36,568 nt of DNA from an uncultured Bacteroidales bacterium (lineage in GTDB: Bacteria > Bacteroidota > Bacteroidia > Bacteroidales > UBA932): assembly GCA_947302825.1 (NCBI GenBank), contig CAMYWP010000005.1:1-36568 (forward strand), written 5' to 3'. The notes below the pieces were generated by a model, which was not told the DNA's origin, ran no database searches, and saw nothing but the letters and a program-made list of their open reading frames with translations. Shown here piece after piece: positions 9,081-18,194 of this stretch; position 1 is the first letter of the stretch, and each line of letters opens with the position of its first letter. The position numbers were made by a program, and so were the translations under genes.

Positions 9081-9122
9081 TGACAAAAAAGTTGTACCTT
9101 CACGGAAATTTCCTGAAGCATG
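9081..9122 (+). repeat. Repeated 5' leader, copy A
   Basis: TGACAAAAAAGTTGTACCTTCACGGAAATTTCCTGAAGCATG; see copies B (14328-14368) and C (17076-17117). Confidence 0.85.
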
Positions 9123-9773
9123 ATAGACCCTGGAACCGATTGCCATTGCCATATTCTGCCGGGACTGGATGACGGTGCCGGTAGTTTGGAGGAATCCATT
9201 GCACTTGCCCGGAGGCAGGTGTCCTGGGGATTCCGTAAGGCAGTGTGCACATCCCATCGGGTTGGAAAGTATCCCAATGTCCCGGAGGTAGTCATCGCCA
9301 CCTGCAAGAAGCTGCAGGAAGAACTTGAAAAGCGTGGTATCCCACTGGAACTAACCCCTTCGATGGAGTATCGGCTTATCCCGGAAACCTGGCCGGAGAC
9401 ACTGGAAAAAGGCTGGCTGCTGCCGTGGGAAGGCCATCACATCCTCATTGAGCTGCCCATTCACAAGGCCAGCCGGATTGGAAATATCGTCCCTGAGGAT
9501 GAAATCAAGCGCCTGCTGGACATGGGGTATCAGCCCGTTCTGGCGCACCCGGAACGCTATCTGTACTTGGACATGGACCGCTATCACAGTCTGAAGGATG
9601 CAGGGACACTGTTCCAGCGGAATGTGGGGTCACTGGAGGGTATGTACGGCGAAGCTGTCAGCGTCCGCTGCGAAGCCCTGCTGGCCGAAAACTTGTTCGA
9701 CATGATCGGCACCGACCTTCACAGTGAGCATTATGCCGATTTCTTTGACAGTTTCGGCTTTAAAGTATCATAG
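9120..9773 (+). CDS. CpsB/CapC-type PHP-fold tyrosine-protein phosphatase
   Basis: TDCHCHILPGLDDGAGSLEESIALARRQVSWGFRKAVCTSH ... LAHPERY ... GTDLHSEH. Confidence 0.87.
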   Translation: MIDPGTDCHCHILPGLDDGAGSLEESIALARRQVSWGFRKAVCTSHRVGKYPNVPEVVIATCKKLQEELEKRGIPLELTPSMEYRLIPETWPETLEKGWLLPWEGHHILIELPIHKASRIGNIVPEDEIKRLLDMGYQPVLAHPERYLYLDMDRYHSLKDAGTLFQRNVGSLEGMYGEAVSVRCEALLAENLFDMIGTDLHSEHYADFFDSFGFKVS

Positions 9774-9802
9774 CTGCGCGTAGGTTTTCTCCGTCAGGCC
9801 GA

Positions 9803-9997
9803 TCATTGGTATTTCTTGAAATCATACTTCTCCCGGATGGCAGCCTTGGTCTCGTCGTCCTGATGGGTGAAATAGGCACGGAAGCCGGGGCAGAAGTTGA
9901 TATGCCAGCGCCAGAATCGGCCGATGGCAGATTTGGGATTTTTGTCGTAGTGAGCCCGGAAACGGCAGGTCTCACAAGGGTATTTCTGTTCAGCCAT
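9803..9997 (-). CDS. Small Cys-containing conserved hypothetical protein (64 aa)
   Basis: MAEQKYPCETCRFRAHYDKNPKSAIGRFWRWHINFCPGFRAYF. Preceded on the minus strand by CGTAACTTTA promoter-like sequence. Confidence 0.6.
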   Translation of the reverse strand: MAEQKYPCETCRFRAHYDKNPKSAIGRFWRWHINFCPGFRAYFTHQDDETKAAIREKYDFKKYQ

Positions 9998-10043
9998 AGT
10001 AGTATATTGGAATTATTCTGCAGATAAAGTTACGAAAAATATG

Positions 10044-12149
10044 TTATTGAAGGACCAACGTTTGGCTTTCGCCGGGCTGGAGAAGGCGGGTTTTTCCGAA
10101 GGCCGATAAATAGGGATTCTTCACGATGACAACCTCTTTTCCGGCCACGGGGCCGATATTCGTCACCGTAACGGAAACGGAGTCTTCCGTCCAGACGGGT
10201 TCCCCTACTTCGAACTGCGTGTAGGACAGGCCGAAGCCGAAAGGATAGGACACTTCCGGGGTACCGGGCTGGGAGAAATACCTGTATCCCACCTGAAAAC
10301 CCTCTTTGTATTCAGTGTAACCCACATTCTCTCCGTCCACTATTTTCTTGCCGGAAGGAATCATGGAACTGCCACCCTTGTAGTCGTACGGGAAATGGGC
10401 CGATGACGGCAGGTCGAAGTAGTCCACCGGGAAAGTGACGGGAAGCCGTCCGCTGGGACATATGCTGCCGGAAAGGATACGCGCCAGTGCGTTTCCGCCC
10501 TCCTGACCGGGCTGCCACGCCAGCACGATGGCATCCGGAAGGTGCTTCCAGGAAGCAGTTTCCACAACACCGCCCACATTGAGGACCACGATAACCCGCT
10601 TCCCCCGGGCATGATACACCTCACAGATATCCTTTAACATCTGTTTTTCGGCATCGCTCAGCAGGAAGTCATCCTCCAAATGACGGTCCCCTCCTTCTCC
10701 GGCCTGGCGGGACAGGGTAAGGATGGCATAATCGGCCTCCCCGACTGCCTTTTCAACGTTTTCACGGGACAGGGGCATTTCGGCACAGGCAGGGCTGCCG
10801 AGCATGTTGGACATGAATGATTTCTTGGGACTGTTCTTCTGGATATAATTAGCATATAAACTGGAGAGAGGCTCATTCGCCTGAATTCCTTCTTCGGCAA
10901 GCCCCTGGTCCAGATTAATCACATAAGGCCGATGCACGTGGCCGGAACCCGTTCCGCCGGCAAGAAGCTGATAGGAGCCCACGCCGAAGAGGGCGGCTGT
11001 CATTCCCTTTGCGAGCGGAAGTGTGCCCAACTCGTTTTTCAGAAGGACGATACCTTCTTCGGCAGCCTCCCGGGCAACGGCGGCGTGTGCTTCCAGATCA
11101 GGCTTCCCCGAAGGGACATGGTCCTTGAAGGTGGGCGTCTTTACGATCAGTTCCAGCACCCTTCTCACGCAAATGTCCAAATCGGCCTCCTGGAGTTCCC
11201 CACTTTTCACGGCCTTGACCAATTCTTTGATCTGCGATTTCCCGCCCGGCTCCATGAGGTCGCACCCGGCTTGAATCTGCGATGGGGTGTTGCGTTTCCC
11301 CGTCCAATCCGTCATCACAAGCCCTTTGAAACCCCATTCCTCACGAAGGACCTTCGTGAGAAGCCAGCGGTCCTCCTGTGTATGGACACCGTTGAGGCGG
11401 TTGTAGGATGCCATAACGGTCCAAGGCTCGGACTCTTTGATAGCAATCTCGAAGTTTTTCAGGTAGATTTGCCGAAGGACGTCTTCATCCACCCGGGAAT
11501 CGTTCCAGAGACGGTTGGTTTCCTGGTTATTGGGGGCAAAGTGCTTGACGGACGTTCCTACGCCCTGGGACTGGACGCCCCTAACATAGGCAACCGCTGT
11601 CCTGCCGCTCAACAGCGGGTCTTCGGAGAAGTACTCGAAGTTGCGGCCGCAGAGGGGGTTCCGCTGAATGTTCATCCCCGGTGCAAGCATTACATCCACC
11701 CCGTATTCCAGTGCTTCCTGGCCGATTGCCTCCCCCACCTTCTCCACCATTTCGGTGTTCCAGGTACTGGCCAGGAGCGAGCCGATTGGAAATCCCGTGC
11801 AGAAGAAAGTGCCTTCCTGGCCTCTTCTCTTCGGTTCAATCCTTACTCCTGCCGGTCCATCGCTGAGGACGATGGCCGGAATACCAAGACGCGGTACAGC
11901 CCGGGTCATACCGGCAGCTCCGGGAACCGGTACCTTTGTCCGCAGTACCCTGGATAGCATACTTTTATACCCGTCGCCCACCACAAGAGAAGCTTTCTCT
12001 TTCAATGAAAGTTGTGCAATGATCTGATCAATATTGTTTTCGTTAAGAGTTGGGAAAAGCCCTTCCCGCTCCGACAAGGCCATTGACTCCATAAGCATGC
12101 ATCCACCGATAAGAGCTACCAGCGATATCAAAAAAAGGATTTTTCTCAT
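10044..12149 (-). CDS. Glycoside hydrolase family 3 (beta-glucosidase-like) lipoprotein
   Basis: VVGDGYKS, DVMLAPGMNIQRNPLCGRNFEYFSEDP, VKHFAPNNQETNR, GLVMTDWTG (nucleophile Asp), FN3-like C-terminal segment. Confidence 0.93.
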   Translation of the reverse strand: MRKILFLISLVALIGGCMLMESMALSEREGLFPTLNENNIDQIIAQLSLKEKASLVVGDGYKSMLSRVLRTKVPVPGAAGMTRAVPRLGIPAIVLSDGPAGVRIEPKRRGQEGTFFCTGFPIGSLLASTWNTEMVEKVGEAIGQEALEYGVDVMLAPGMNIQRNPLCGRNFEYFSEDPLLSGRTAVAYVRGVQSQGVGTSVKHFAPNNQETNRLWNDSRVDEDVLRQIYLKNFEIAIKESEPWTVMASYNRLNGVHTQEDRWLLTKVLREEWGFKGLVMTDWTGKRNTPSQIQAGCDLMEPGGKSQIKELVKAVKSGELQEADLDICVRRVLELIVKTPTFKDHVPSGKPDLEAHAAVAREAAEEGIVLLKNELGTLPLAKGMTAALFGVGSYQLLAGGTGSGHVHRPYVINLDQGLAEEGIQANEPLSSLYANYIQKNSPKKSFMSNMLGSPACAEMPLSRENVEKAVGEADYAILTLSRQAGEGGDRHLEDDFLLSDAEKQMLKDICEVYHARGKRVIVVLNVGGVVETASWKHLPDAIVLAWQPGQEGGNALARILSGSICPSGRLPVTFPVDYFDLPSSAHFPYDYKGGSSMIPSGKKIVDGENVGYTEYKEGFQVGYRYFSQPGTPEVSYPFGFGLSYTQFEVGEPVWTEDSVSVTVTNIGPVAGKEVVIVKNPYLSAFGKTRLLQPGESQTLVLQ

Positions 12150-12150
12150 A

Positions 12151-12573
12151 CTATATATAGACTTCCGGTGCACGGGTATTGTCCTGCTGGTTCACATTAA
12201 GCTCCACGGCAAGTGGCCAAAGGCGCTTGAAGTCCTTCTTTCGTATGAAGATGGGGACATACCGTTCGGCCCCATTATCGGTGAAATACCTATAAAGCCC
12301 CGCCCGGACAAAGCGGTCCTTGATGCGCTTTCCGTCCTTGTAGGTCCCGAAATCGTATACTATGCAGATGGTCTCGCCGGAGTCGGTCTCCATGAGGGCG
12401 CACTGGTTCGAATCCCCAATCTGCCCGGTAGTGTATCCCTTGAGGGTTACCTTCTCCCCGGGAACCATGTTGCTAAGGGCAATCCCAGTCAGGGCCAAAG
12501 TGGTGATACAGGACGAACAAACGAAGAGTACGACAACAAAGGCGAGTATTTTCAGGTATTTCTTTTCAGTCAT
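12151..12573 (-). CDS. Hypothetical lipoprotein
   Basis: MTEKKYLKILAFVVVLFVCSSC lipobox, 140 aa, immediately upstream of the GH3 gene on the same strand. Confidence 0.6.
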   Translation of the reverse strand: MTEKKYLKILAFVVVLFVCSSCITTLALTGIALSNMVPGEKVTLKGYTTGQIGDSNQCALMETDSGETICIVYDFGTYKDGKRIKDRFVRAGLYRYFTDNGAERYVPIFIRKKDFKRLWPLAVELNVNQQDNTRAPEVYI

Positions 12574-12597
12574 AGGTGTTACCGCTGGCGATCAGGC

Positions 12598-13203
12598 TTA
12601 GAAGAATTTCACGATTTCATCCAGATCCCTGCGGGCGGGTCTGGAGGGCTCATCGGCCCGGTATCCAACGGCTATGACCGCCATGATGGCCTCCGATTCG
12701 GGAATGGAGAACTCGGCCCGGATGGCATCGGCCTGACGCATGCCCATGATCAGGGTATCGAAGCCCATGGCGCGAGCCTGGAGGACCAGGTAAGCGTTGC
12801 TGAGTCCGTTGTCATAGGCGCCCCATCCATCCCCCACCTCATTGGTTTGCTGGCCGCGGAAGAAGCCCGACTTACCGGTTTCGAAGGTAGAGACAATCAG
12901 GACCGGTGCATTGGCCACCCGTTCCTTGTTGCCGCCGATCATTTCCAACAGCGCTGCGCGCTTCTCAGGGCCGATAGCCACATAATATTTCGTGGGTTCC
13001 ATGTTGGCCCAGGACGGCGCTTCCTGAGCGGCAGTGAGAAGCGTGCGGATCTCGGCCTCAGAGATGGTCTTCGAGGCATCATAACTGCGGACACTGCGGC
13101 GCGTGGTCAGGACCTCTTCAAAAGAGGGTGCGGACTGTTTGGCGGGTTGGCTGCAGGCAAGGAGGGAAAAGGCTGCAAGGGTCAGGATAATCGTTCGTTT
13201 CAT
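12598..13203 (-). CDS. Nitroreductase-family lipoprotein
   Basis: LLACSQ lipobox; FEEVLTTRRSVRSYDASKTISEAEIRTLLTAAQEAPSWANMEPTKYYV. Confidence 0.83.
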   Translation of the reverse strand: MKRTIILTLAAFSLLACSQPAKQSAPSFEEVLTTRRSVRSYDASKTISEAEIRTLLTAAQEAPSWANMEPTKYYVAIGPEKRAALLEMIGGNKERVANAPVLIVSTFETGKSGFFRGQQTNEVGDGWGAYDNGLSNAYLVLQARAMGFDTLIMGMRQADAIRAEFSIPESEAIMAVIAVGYRADEPSRPARRDLDEIVKFF

Positions 13204-13856
13204 ATTTTACATGTATTGATAAATGCTTTGAAAAGTGCGAGGCTGTCGGCTTCTTTGTCAAAAAGATACTCGGGATGCCACTGGACGGCCCAGACAAAGC
13301 GCTTTCCGGGCATGTGAACGGCCTCAATCAGTCCATCCGGGGAGAACGCCATGGCCGATAAGGCCGGCGCCAGATCCTTAACCGCCTGATGATGACGGGT
13401 ATTCACGGCCAGATGATCCTTCCCGAGCAACGACTGAAGGGGCCCTGCCAGGCTCACGGAATGGGTAGTTTGGTCATAGGGTTTCCCCTGCCGATGGGTA
13501 ATCGCCGATGGATGTTCGGTGGGAAGGTCCTGCCAAAGGGTGCCGCCCAGGGCGACATTGAGGAACTGGATGCCCCTGCAGATGCCTAAAACGGGCTTGT
13601 CTGCCTCCAAAGCGGATTCCAGGACGAGAGCCTCCAGCGTATCCCGTTCAGGGCACGTTCCCACATCGGGCCCTCCTGTAAGAAGGAAGCCGTCCAGGGA
13701 GGCGACAGCCTGCTGGATATCGGCCTTTCCGGCTATTAACGGAAGGATCACCGGAATCCCCCCGGCAGTCCGGATGGCATTCAGGTACTCGGGGATCATC
13801 CAGACGCTCTCACGCTCAGCATCCCAAAGAGGCGTGACTCCAATTATCGGCTTCAT
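13200..13856 (-). CDS. Gamma-glutamyl-gamma-aminobutyrate hydrolase family (peptidase C26)
   Basis: MKPIIGVTPLWDAE ... LLTGGPDV ... PVLGICRGIQFLNVALGGTLWQDL ... AVQWHPEYL. Confidence 0.9.
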   Translation of the reverse strand: MKPIIGVTPLWDAERESVWMIPEYLNAIRTAGGIPVILPLIAGKADIQQAVASLDGFLLTGGPDVGTCPERDTLEALVLESALEADKPVLGICRGIQFLNVALGGTLWQDLPTEHPSAITHRQGKPYDQTTHSVSLAGPLQSLLGKDHLAVNTRHHQAVKDLAPALSAMAFSPDGLIEAVHMPGKRFVWAVQWHPEYLFDKEADSLALFKAFINTCKI

Positions 13857-14269
13857 TTGAGGAAGAAAAAATAGAACGCCGCCCATTTCATGGGAACACC
13901 GTCGGCGTGGCCGATACTCCTGTAACTGGAGTCCTGGACTGTACCGTCGGACTTGACGTATCCAAGGGTTCTGTAGGAGCCGTCCTGGATGGTTCCGTTG
14001 TCTTTGATGTATCCTACGGTGCGGTAGCTCCCGTCCTGAACCGTTCCATTGTCTTTAATATAGCCGATGGTCCGGTAGGAACCATCCTGAACCCGGCCGT
14101 CGCCCTTGATGTATCCGATGGTCCGGTACGAACCATCCTGCATGGTTCCGTCGGACTTGATATAGGCAACGGTCTGATAGGAAGCGTTCTTGACAGTCTG
14201 GGCCGATGCGCCAAGAGAAAACCCGCACAAAACGGCCAGAAAGAGCAGAAGATGTAATCGATATTTCAT
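13853..14269 (-). CDS. Secreted 17-aa tandem-repeat protein, '5-fold beta-flower'-like
   Basis: Signal peptide plus about six units of (Y)IKSDGTMQDGSYRTIGY. Family name recalled from Bacteroidota annotation, not searched. Confidence 0.75.
   Translation of the reverse strand: MKYRLHLLLFLAVLCGFSLGASAQTVKNASYQTVAYIKSDGTMQDGSYRTIGYIKGDGRVQDGSYRTIGYIKDNGTVQDGSYRTVGYIKDNGTIQDGSYRTLGYVKSDGTVQDSSYRSIGHADGVPMKWAAFYFFFLK
13905..14190 (-). repeat. Tandem coding repeat, 51-bp unit, about 5-6 copies
   Basis: Recurring 'tcctgnatggttccgtcgtctttgatgtatccgatggtccggtaggaacca' on the + strand; encodes the 17-aa repeats. Confidence 0.85.
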
Positions 14270-14327
14270 GGTATTGACAAACCTATTCATAGTAAGGATA
14301 GTTCTACGGATAAAGATACGAATTATA

Positions 14328-14368
14328 TGACAAAAAGTTGTAACTTCACGGAAATTACTTGAATCATG
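14328..14368 (+). repeat. Repeated 5' leader, copy B
   Basis: TGACAAAAAGTTGTAACTTCACGGAAATTACTTGAATCATG. Confidence 0.88.
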
Positions 14369-15406
14369 AAAACACGAAACATATTATGGGGACTGCTTTC
14401 CCTATTATGCATCAGTTGCAGTGAGCAGGAACAGACTTCCGGCAATCCGCTTTTCCCCGGTTGGTACGCCGATCCTGAGGTGGCCGTCCTGGAAGGAGAG
14501 TACTGGATCTTCCCCACCTATTCCGATATCTGGACAGAGGACGGTTCGAAGCCGATATATCCGGACAAACAAACGGCGGCGTTCAGCCAGCAGTATAATG
14601 TCCAGACTTTTATGGATGCGTTTTCTTCCAAAGACCTGGTGCACTGGACCAAACATCCGCGCGTCCTCACAACGGAAATCATCCCCTGGGTAGAATACGC
14701 CATGTGGGCGCCGGCCATCTTCCCGCACAATGGGAAGTACTACCTGTTCTTCAGCGGCAACGACATCCAGAACGATGAGCAGTACGGCGGCATCGGTGTA
14801 GCCGTGGCCGATCATCCCGGCGGGCCCTACAAGGACGCTCTGGGCAAGCCCCTTATCGGCCGATTCGTCAACGGCGCCCAACCCATCGATCAGTTCGTGT
14901 TCCGCGACGACGACGGCAGCATCTACATGTACTACGGCGGCTGGCGGCACTGCAACATGGTGCGCCTGAACGACAACCTGGACGATCTCCTTCCCTTCGA
15001 GGATGGTGAACTGTTCAAGGAAATCACCCCCGAAGGCTACGTGGAAGGCCCCTTTATGTTCAAGCGCGGCAATAAATACTATTTCATGTGGAGCGAGGGG
15101 AACTGGACCGGGGCCGATTACCGCGTGGCCTATGCCATGGCCGATTCAGCCTTCGGCCCTTTCAAAAGACAGGGAACCATCCTCCAGCAGGACCCGGAGG
15201 TGGGAACGGGCGCCGGTCATCATTCTGTGCTGCAGATTCCCGGAAAAGATGAATGGTATATCGTCTACCATCGCCACCCGCTGGGAGACAGCGAGGGCCC
15301 TCACCGCGTTACCTGTATCGATAAGATGGAATTCGCACCGGACGGCACCATCCTTCCTGTGAAAATTACCGTTGAGGGCGTCGCCCCCGTCCAATTAGCA
15401 AACTGA
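14366..15406 (+). CDS. Glycoside hydrolase family 43-like lipoprotein
   Basis: CISC lipobox; NPLFPGWYADPEVAVLEGEYWIFPTYS, MWAPAIFPHNGKYYLFFSGND, GYVEGPFMFKRGNKYYFMWSEG, GAGHHSVLQIPGKDEWYIVYHRH. Confidence 0.87.
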   Translation: MKTRNILWGLLSLLCISCSEQEQTSGNPLFPGWYADPEVAVLEGEYWIFPTYSDIWTEDGSKPIYPDKQTAAFSQQYNVQTFMDAFSSKDLVHWTKHPRVLTTEIIPWVEYAMWAPAIFPHNGKYYLFFSGNDIQNDEQYGGIGVAVADHPGGPYKDALGKPLIGRFVNGAQPIDQFVFRDDDGSIYMYYGGWRHCNMVRLNDNLDDLLPFEDGELFKEITPEGYVEGPFMFKRGNKYYFMWSEGNWTGADYRVAYAMADSAFGPFKRQGTILQQDPEVGTGAGHHSVLQIPGKDEWYIVYHRHPLGDSEGPHRVTCIDKMEFAPDGTILPVKITVEGVAPVQLAN

Positions 15407-15422
15407 TGCGAAAGACGGAAGG

Positions 15423-16964
15423 TTATTCCTTATAGTCGAAATAGGAGAAGGACGCATTCCCATCCACAGCATACAGGCCGATAGTGACTCCCGTGAAGCC
15501 GCCCACCACCTCAGAGCTGAGAAGGGTTGTATTCAGCGTCCCCACTTCTTGTCCATCCGCAAAAAAACGGTACTGCATACCATCCGAAGAGCAGATGGAG
15601 AGGATGGTTTCTGCACCCTGGACCGGCACTTCGCCCAGATCGGCGCTTACCCCTTTCAGTTCCAAATGAAGGACAGCACGGCCTTTCCGTACACCCAGCG
15701 AAGCGAAGCCCGTATTATCCTGATAGACAACCAGACCGGCCTCTCCGGAGGAAACCTTCACCCGGGTTTCCACATTTATGGTAGGGCTCTCCTGGCGGAC
15801 CGCCACGAAACCGGGATGGTCATTGGCCGATAACGGCGCGCCACCTTTTATCGTAAGTTCCCCTCTCTCTACCTGATAACGGGATAAATCCGGGTTCTGG
15901 ATATAGATCCATTGGGGGCCGAGAGGATTATCGAACTCCTCGCGCCAATCCTTCGGCTGGGAGATATCGGCCGTCCAGGATGCCGGAACGCCGAACTGCC
16001 CCGCCACGGGATTCCCGCCGTTGACCACCGGCCAGTCTTTCTCCCAGGTAACGGGAGCAAGGAAAGTCTCACGGCCCAGGTGATGGAAGTCTCCGCCGAA
16101 ACGGCGGTATGCCAGGAACACTACCCACCAGCTGCCGTCCGGAGCCTGCACCAGGTCCCCGTGTCCGGTTCCCTGAATCTGGGAGCTTTCCCCGGCCTGA
16201 CGGCAATGGGTTAGAATGGGATTGGCCGGATTGGACTCATAGGGACCGTAGATGTTCCGGCTGCGTGCCACGGTGAGCCCGTGCGCCAGTTCAGTACCTC
16301 CCTCGGAAATCAGGAGGTAATACCAGCCGTCCTTCTTATAAACATGGGGGCCTTCCGGATATCGGCCGCCGGTGCCGCGCCACAACAAACGGCTCTCAGT
16401 GAGCTGTTTACCCGTCTTCGGGTCTATTTCGGAGAGATGGATGCCTCCATCGGGATTGGAAACGAAATAGCACTTCCCGTCCTCGAAGAGGAAGGAAGGG
16501 TCGATGCCACCCTGCTCCAGCCAAATGGGGTCTGACCAGGGACCTGCCGGGTCTGTGGCCGTGACAAAGAAGTTCCCCTTTCCGCTCACGTTGGTGGTAA
16601 TCATATAATACGTCCCTTCGTGGTAACGGATGGTAGGGGCGAAAATGCCACCATAGGAATTAGCCTGCCTCAGCGGCAGCTGGCTCTCCCGTGTGAGGAC
16701 ATTGCCCAGCAACTCCCAGTTCACCAGATCCTTGGAGTGATGGATGGGCACACCCGGGAAATACTGGAACGACGAATTCACCAGATAGTAATCCTCCCCT
16801 ACCCGGCAAATGGAGGGGTCTGGGTGGAAGCCCGATATGATAGGGTTCCGGATGAGCAAAGTATCCATCTGGAAAGTCATGCCACCCTTGTCACTTGTTT
16901 GCGCGCACGATACGAACAGAGCGGCCGCCGCAAACAGTATTATTTGAATCTGTATCTGTTTCAT
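15423..16964 (-). CDS. Glycoside hydrolase family 43 (beta-xylosidase/arabinofuranosidase) with C-terminal concanavalin-like domain
   Basis: NPIISGFHPDPSICRVGEDYYLVNSSFQYFPGVPIHHSKDLVNWE ... GGIDPSFLFEDGKCYFVSN ... TGHGDLVQAPDGSWWVVFLAYR. Confidence 0.93.
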   Translation of the reverse strand: MKQIQIQIILFAAAALFVSCAQTSDKGGMTFQMDTLLIRNPIISGFHPDPSICRVGEDYYLVNSSFQYFPGVPIHHSKDLVNWELLGNVLTRESQLPLRQANSYGGIFAPTIRYHEGTYYMITTNVSGKGNFFVTATDPAGPWSDPIWLEQGGIDPSFLFEDGKCYFVSNPDGGIHLSEIDPKTGKQLTESRLLWRGTGGRYPEGPHVYKKDGWYYLLISEGGTELAHGLTVARSRNIYGPYESNPANPILTHCRQAGESSQIQGTGHGDLVQAPDGSWWVVFLAYRRFGGDFHHLGRETFLAPVTWEKDWPVVNGGNPVAGQFGVPASWTADISQPKDWREEFDNPLGPQWIYIQNPDLSRYQVERGELTIKGGAPLSANDHPGFVAVRQESPTINVETRVKVSSGEAGLVVYQDNTGFASLGVRKGRAVLHLELKGVSADLGEVPVQGAETILSICSSDGMQYRFFADGQEVGTLNTTLLSSEVVGGFTGVTIGLYAVDGNASFSYFDYKE

Positions 16965-17025
16965 TCTGCAAAAATCCAATATATACAAAGATAGTGGAAA
17001 TGTATCAATTATTGAAAACGCTCCG

Positions 17026-17063
17026 TTGCGGAAGGTTGGTTTTTATCCCACCAACCTTCCGCA
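17026..17063. repeat. Hairpin repeat copy 2 (TTGCGGAAGGTTGGTTTTTATCCCACCAACCTTCCGCA)
   Basis: Same element as 4664-4702 with one loop substitution (T/C). Confidence 0.9.
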
Positions 17064-17075
17064 TCTGACAGTATA

Positions 17076-17117
17076 TGACAAAAAAATTGTAACTTCACGG
17101 AAATTAATTGAATCATG
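17076..17117 (+). repeat. Repeated 5' leader, copy C
   Basis: TGACAAAAAAATTGTAACTTCACGGAAATTAATTGAATCATG. Confidence 0.88.
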
Positions 17118-18194
17118 AAGATGCGAAAGAAAACCTTCATAGGGATTCTCCTGCTGGTATTCTGCGTGGCATGCCGATACTATACTCCCGTGGCCGATTT
17201 CTATGCGGAGAGACTCTATCCGTTGATTTCCCGATGCCTTTCCTGGCTGGGCTCCCTCCTTCGGATCTCCCTGGAGGAAATTGTCGTACTGGCTTTTGCC
17301 GTAACCTTCGTGGACATCCTGGTAAAAGCGGTCAAGCACAAGGAAGGCTTCTTCCATTGGCTGGGGAAAACCCTGGTGGTGGCCATGTGGCTATTCGTCT
17401 GGTTTTACATGGGCTGGGGAAACAATTACTATCGGACCGGACTGTATCAGCGGAACGGTATTCAGCGGGTTTCCTATAGCGAGGAAGCATTCTCGGCATT
17501 CCTGAAGGAATACACTGCGGAGCTCAACCAATCGGCCGCAGAGGCGGGAAACTATGACAGGGATGTACTGGAGGCCGATCTCAAGGCTTATTATAACGAA
17601 TCCGTGGTCCCCTATGGATACACAGCCCTAAAGCGCTGGCAGCATGTGAAAAAACCCCTCATGAGTTCCCTCTTCTCTGCGGTAGGCACTCAGGGATACA
17701 TGGGCCCTTTCTTCTGCGAATCGCAAGTGAACTCGGACGTGCTGGAAATCGAGTACCCTTATGTGACGGCCCATGAACTGGCACATCTGGCTGGGGTAAC
17801 CAGTGAGGCCGAGGCAAGCTGGTGGGGCTTCGATTACTGCCGGAAATCGGCCAACGCCGCGGTGCGTTACAGCGGGTACCTGTCCATCCTGTCCCATGTG
17901 CTGTCCAATGCCCGAGCACTCCTGCCCGAAGAAGAATTCCAAGCATGGAAGGCAACCCTCTGCGAGAAAGCCAAGGCCGATTACACCGCCTCCCACACTC
18001 ACTGGCAAGAGATGAGGATAGGATGGCTGGATAAAGCCCAGACCTGGTTCTATAACCTCTACCTCAAGTCGAACGGTGTGTCCCAAGGCATCAAGGATTA
18101 CTCCGGTGTGGTAAGCATGATCATGACCATGGATGCCGCCGGAGGAACTGCAAGGCTCGTCAACTCAGTTATTCTCGATGAGCGCGTTCACTAG
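17115..18194 (+). CDS. DUF3810-family membrane protein with HExxH motif
   Basis: YYTPVADFYAERLYPLISRCLSWLGSLL, WGNNYYRTGL, AHELAHLAGVTSEAEASWWGFDYC. Confidence 0.85.
   Translation: MKMRKKTFIGILLLVFCVACRYYTPVADFYAERLYPLISRCLSWLGSLLRISLEEIVVLAFAVTFVDILVKAVKHKEGFFHWLGKTLVVAMWLFVWFYMGWGNNYYRTGLYQRNGIQRVSYSEEAFSAFLKEYTAELNQSAAEAGNYDRDVLEADLKAYYNESVVPYGYTALKRWQHVKKPLMSSLFSAVGTQGYMGPFFCESQVNSDVLEIEYPYVTAHELAHLAGVTSEAEASWWGFDYCRKSANAAVRYSGYLSILSHVLSNARALLPEEEFQAWKATLCEKAKADYTASHTHWQEMRIGWLDKAQTWFYNLYLKSNGVSQGIKDYSGVVSMIMTMDAAGGTARLVNSVILDERVH

Noticed and set aside
12034-13317. 427-aa plus-strand ORF
   Set aside because: Spans three minus-strand genes with good family motifs; composition is shadow-like.
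13905-14190. CRISPR-like array
   Set aside because: The 51-bp periodicity is contiguous and coding (17-aa repeats), with no repeat/unique-spacer pattern and no cas genes.
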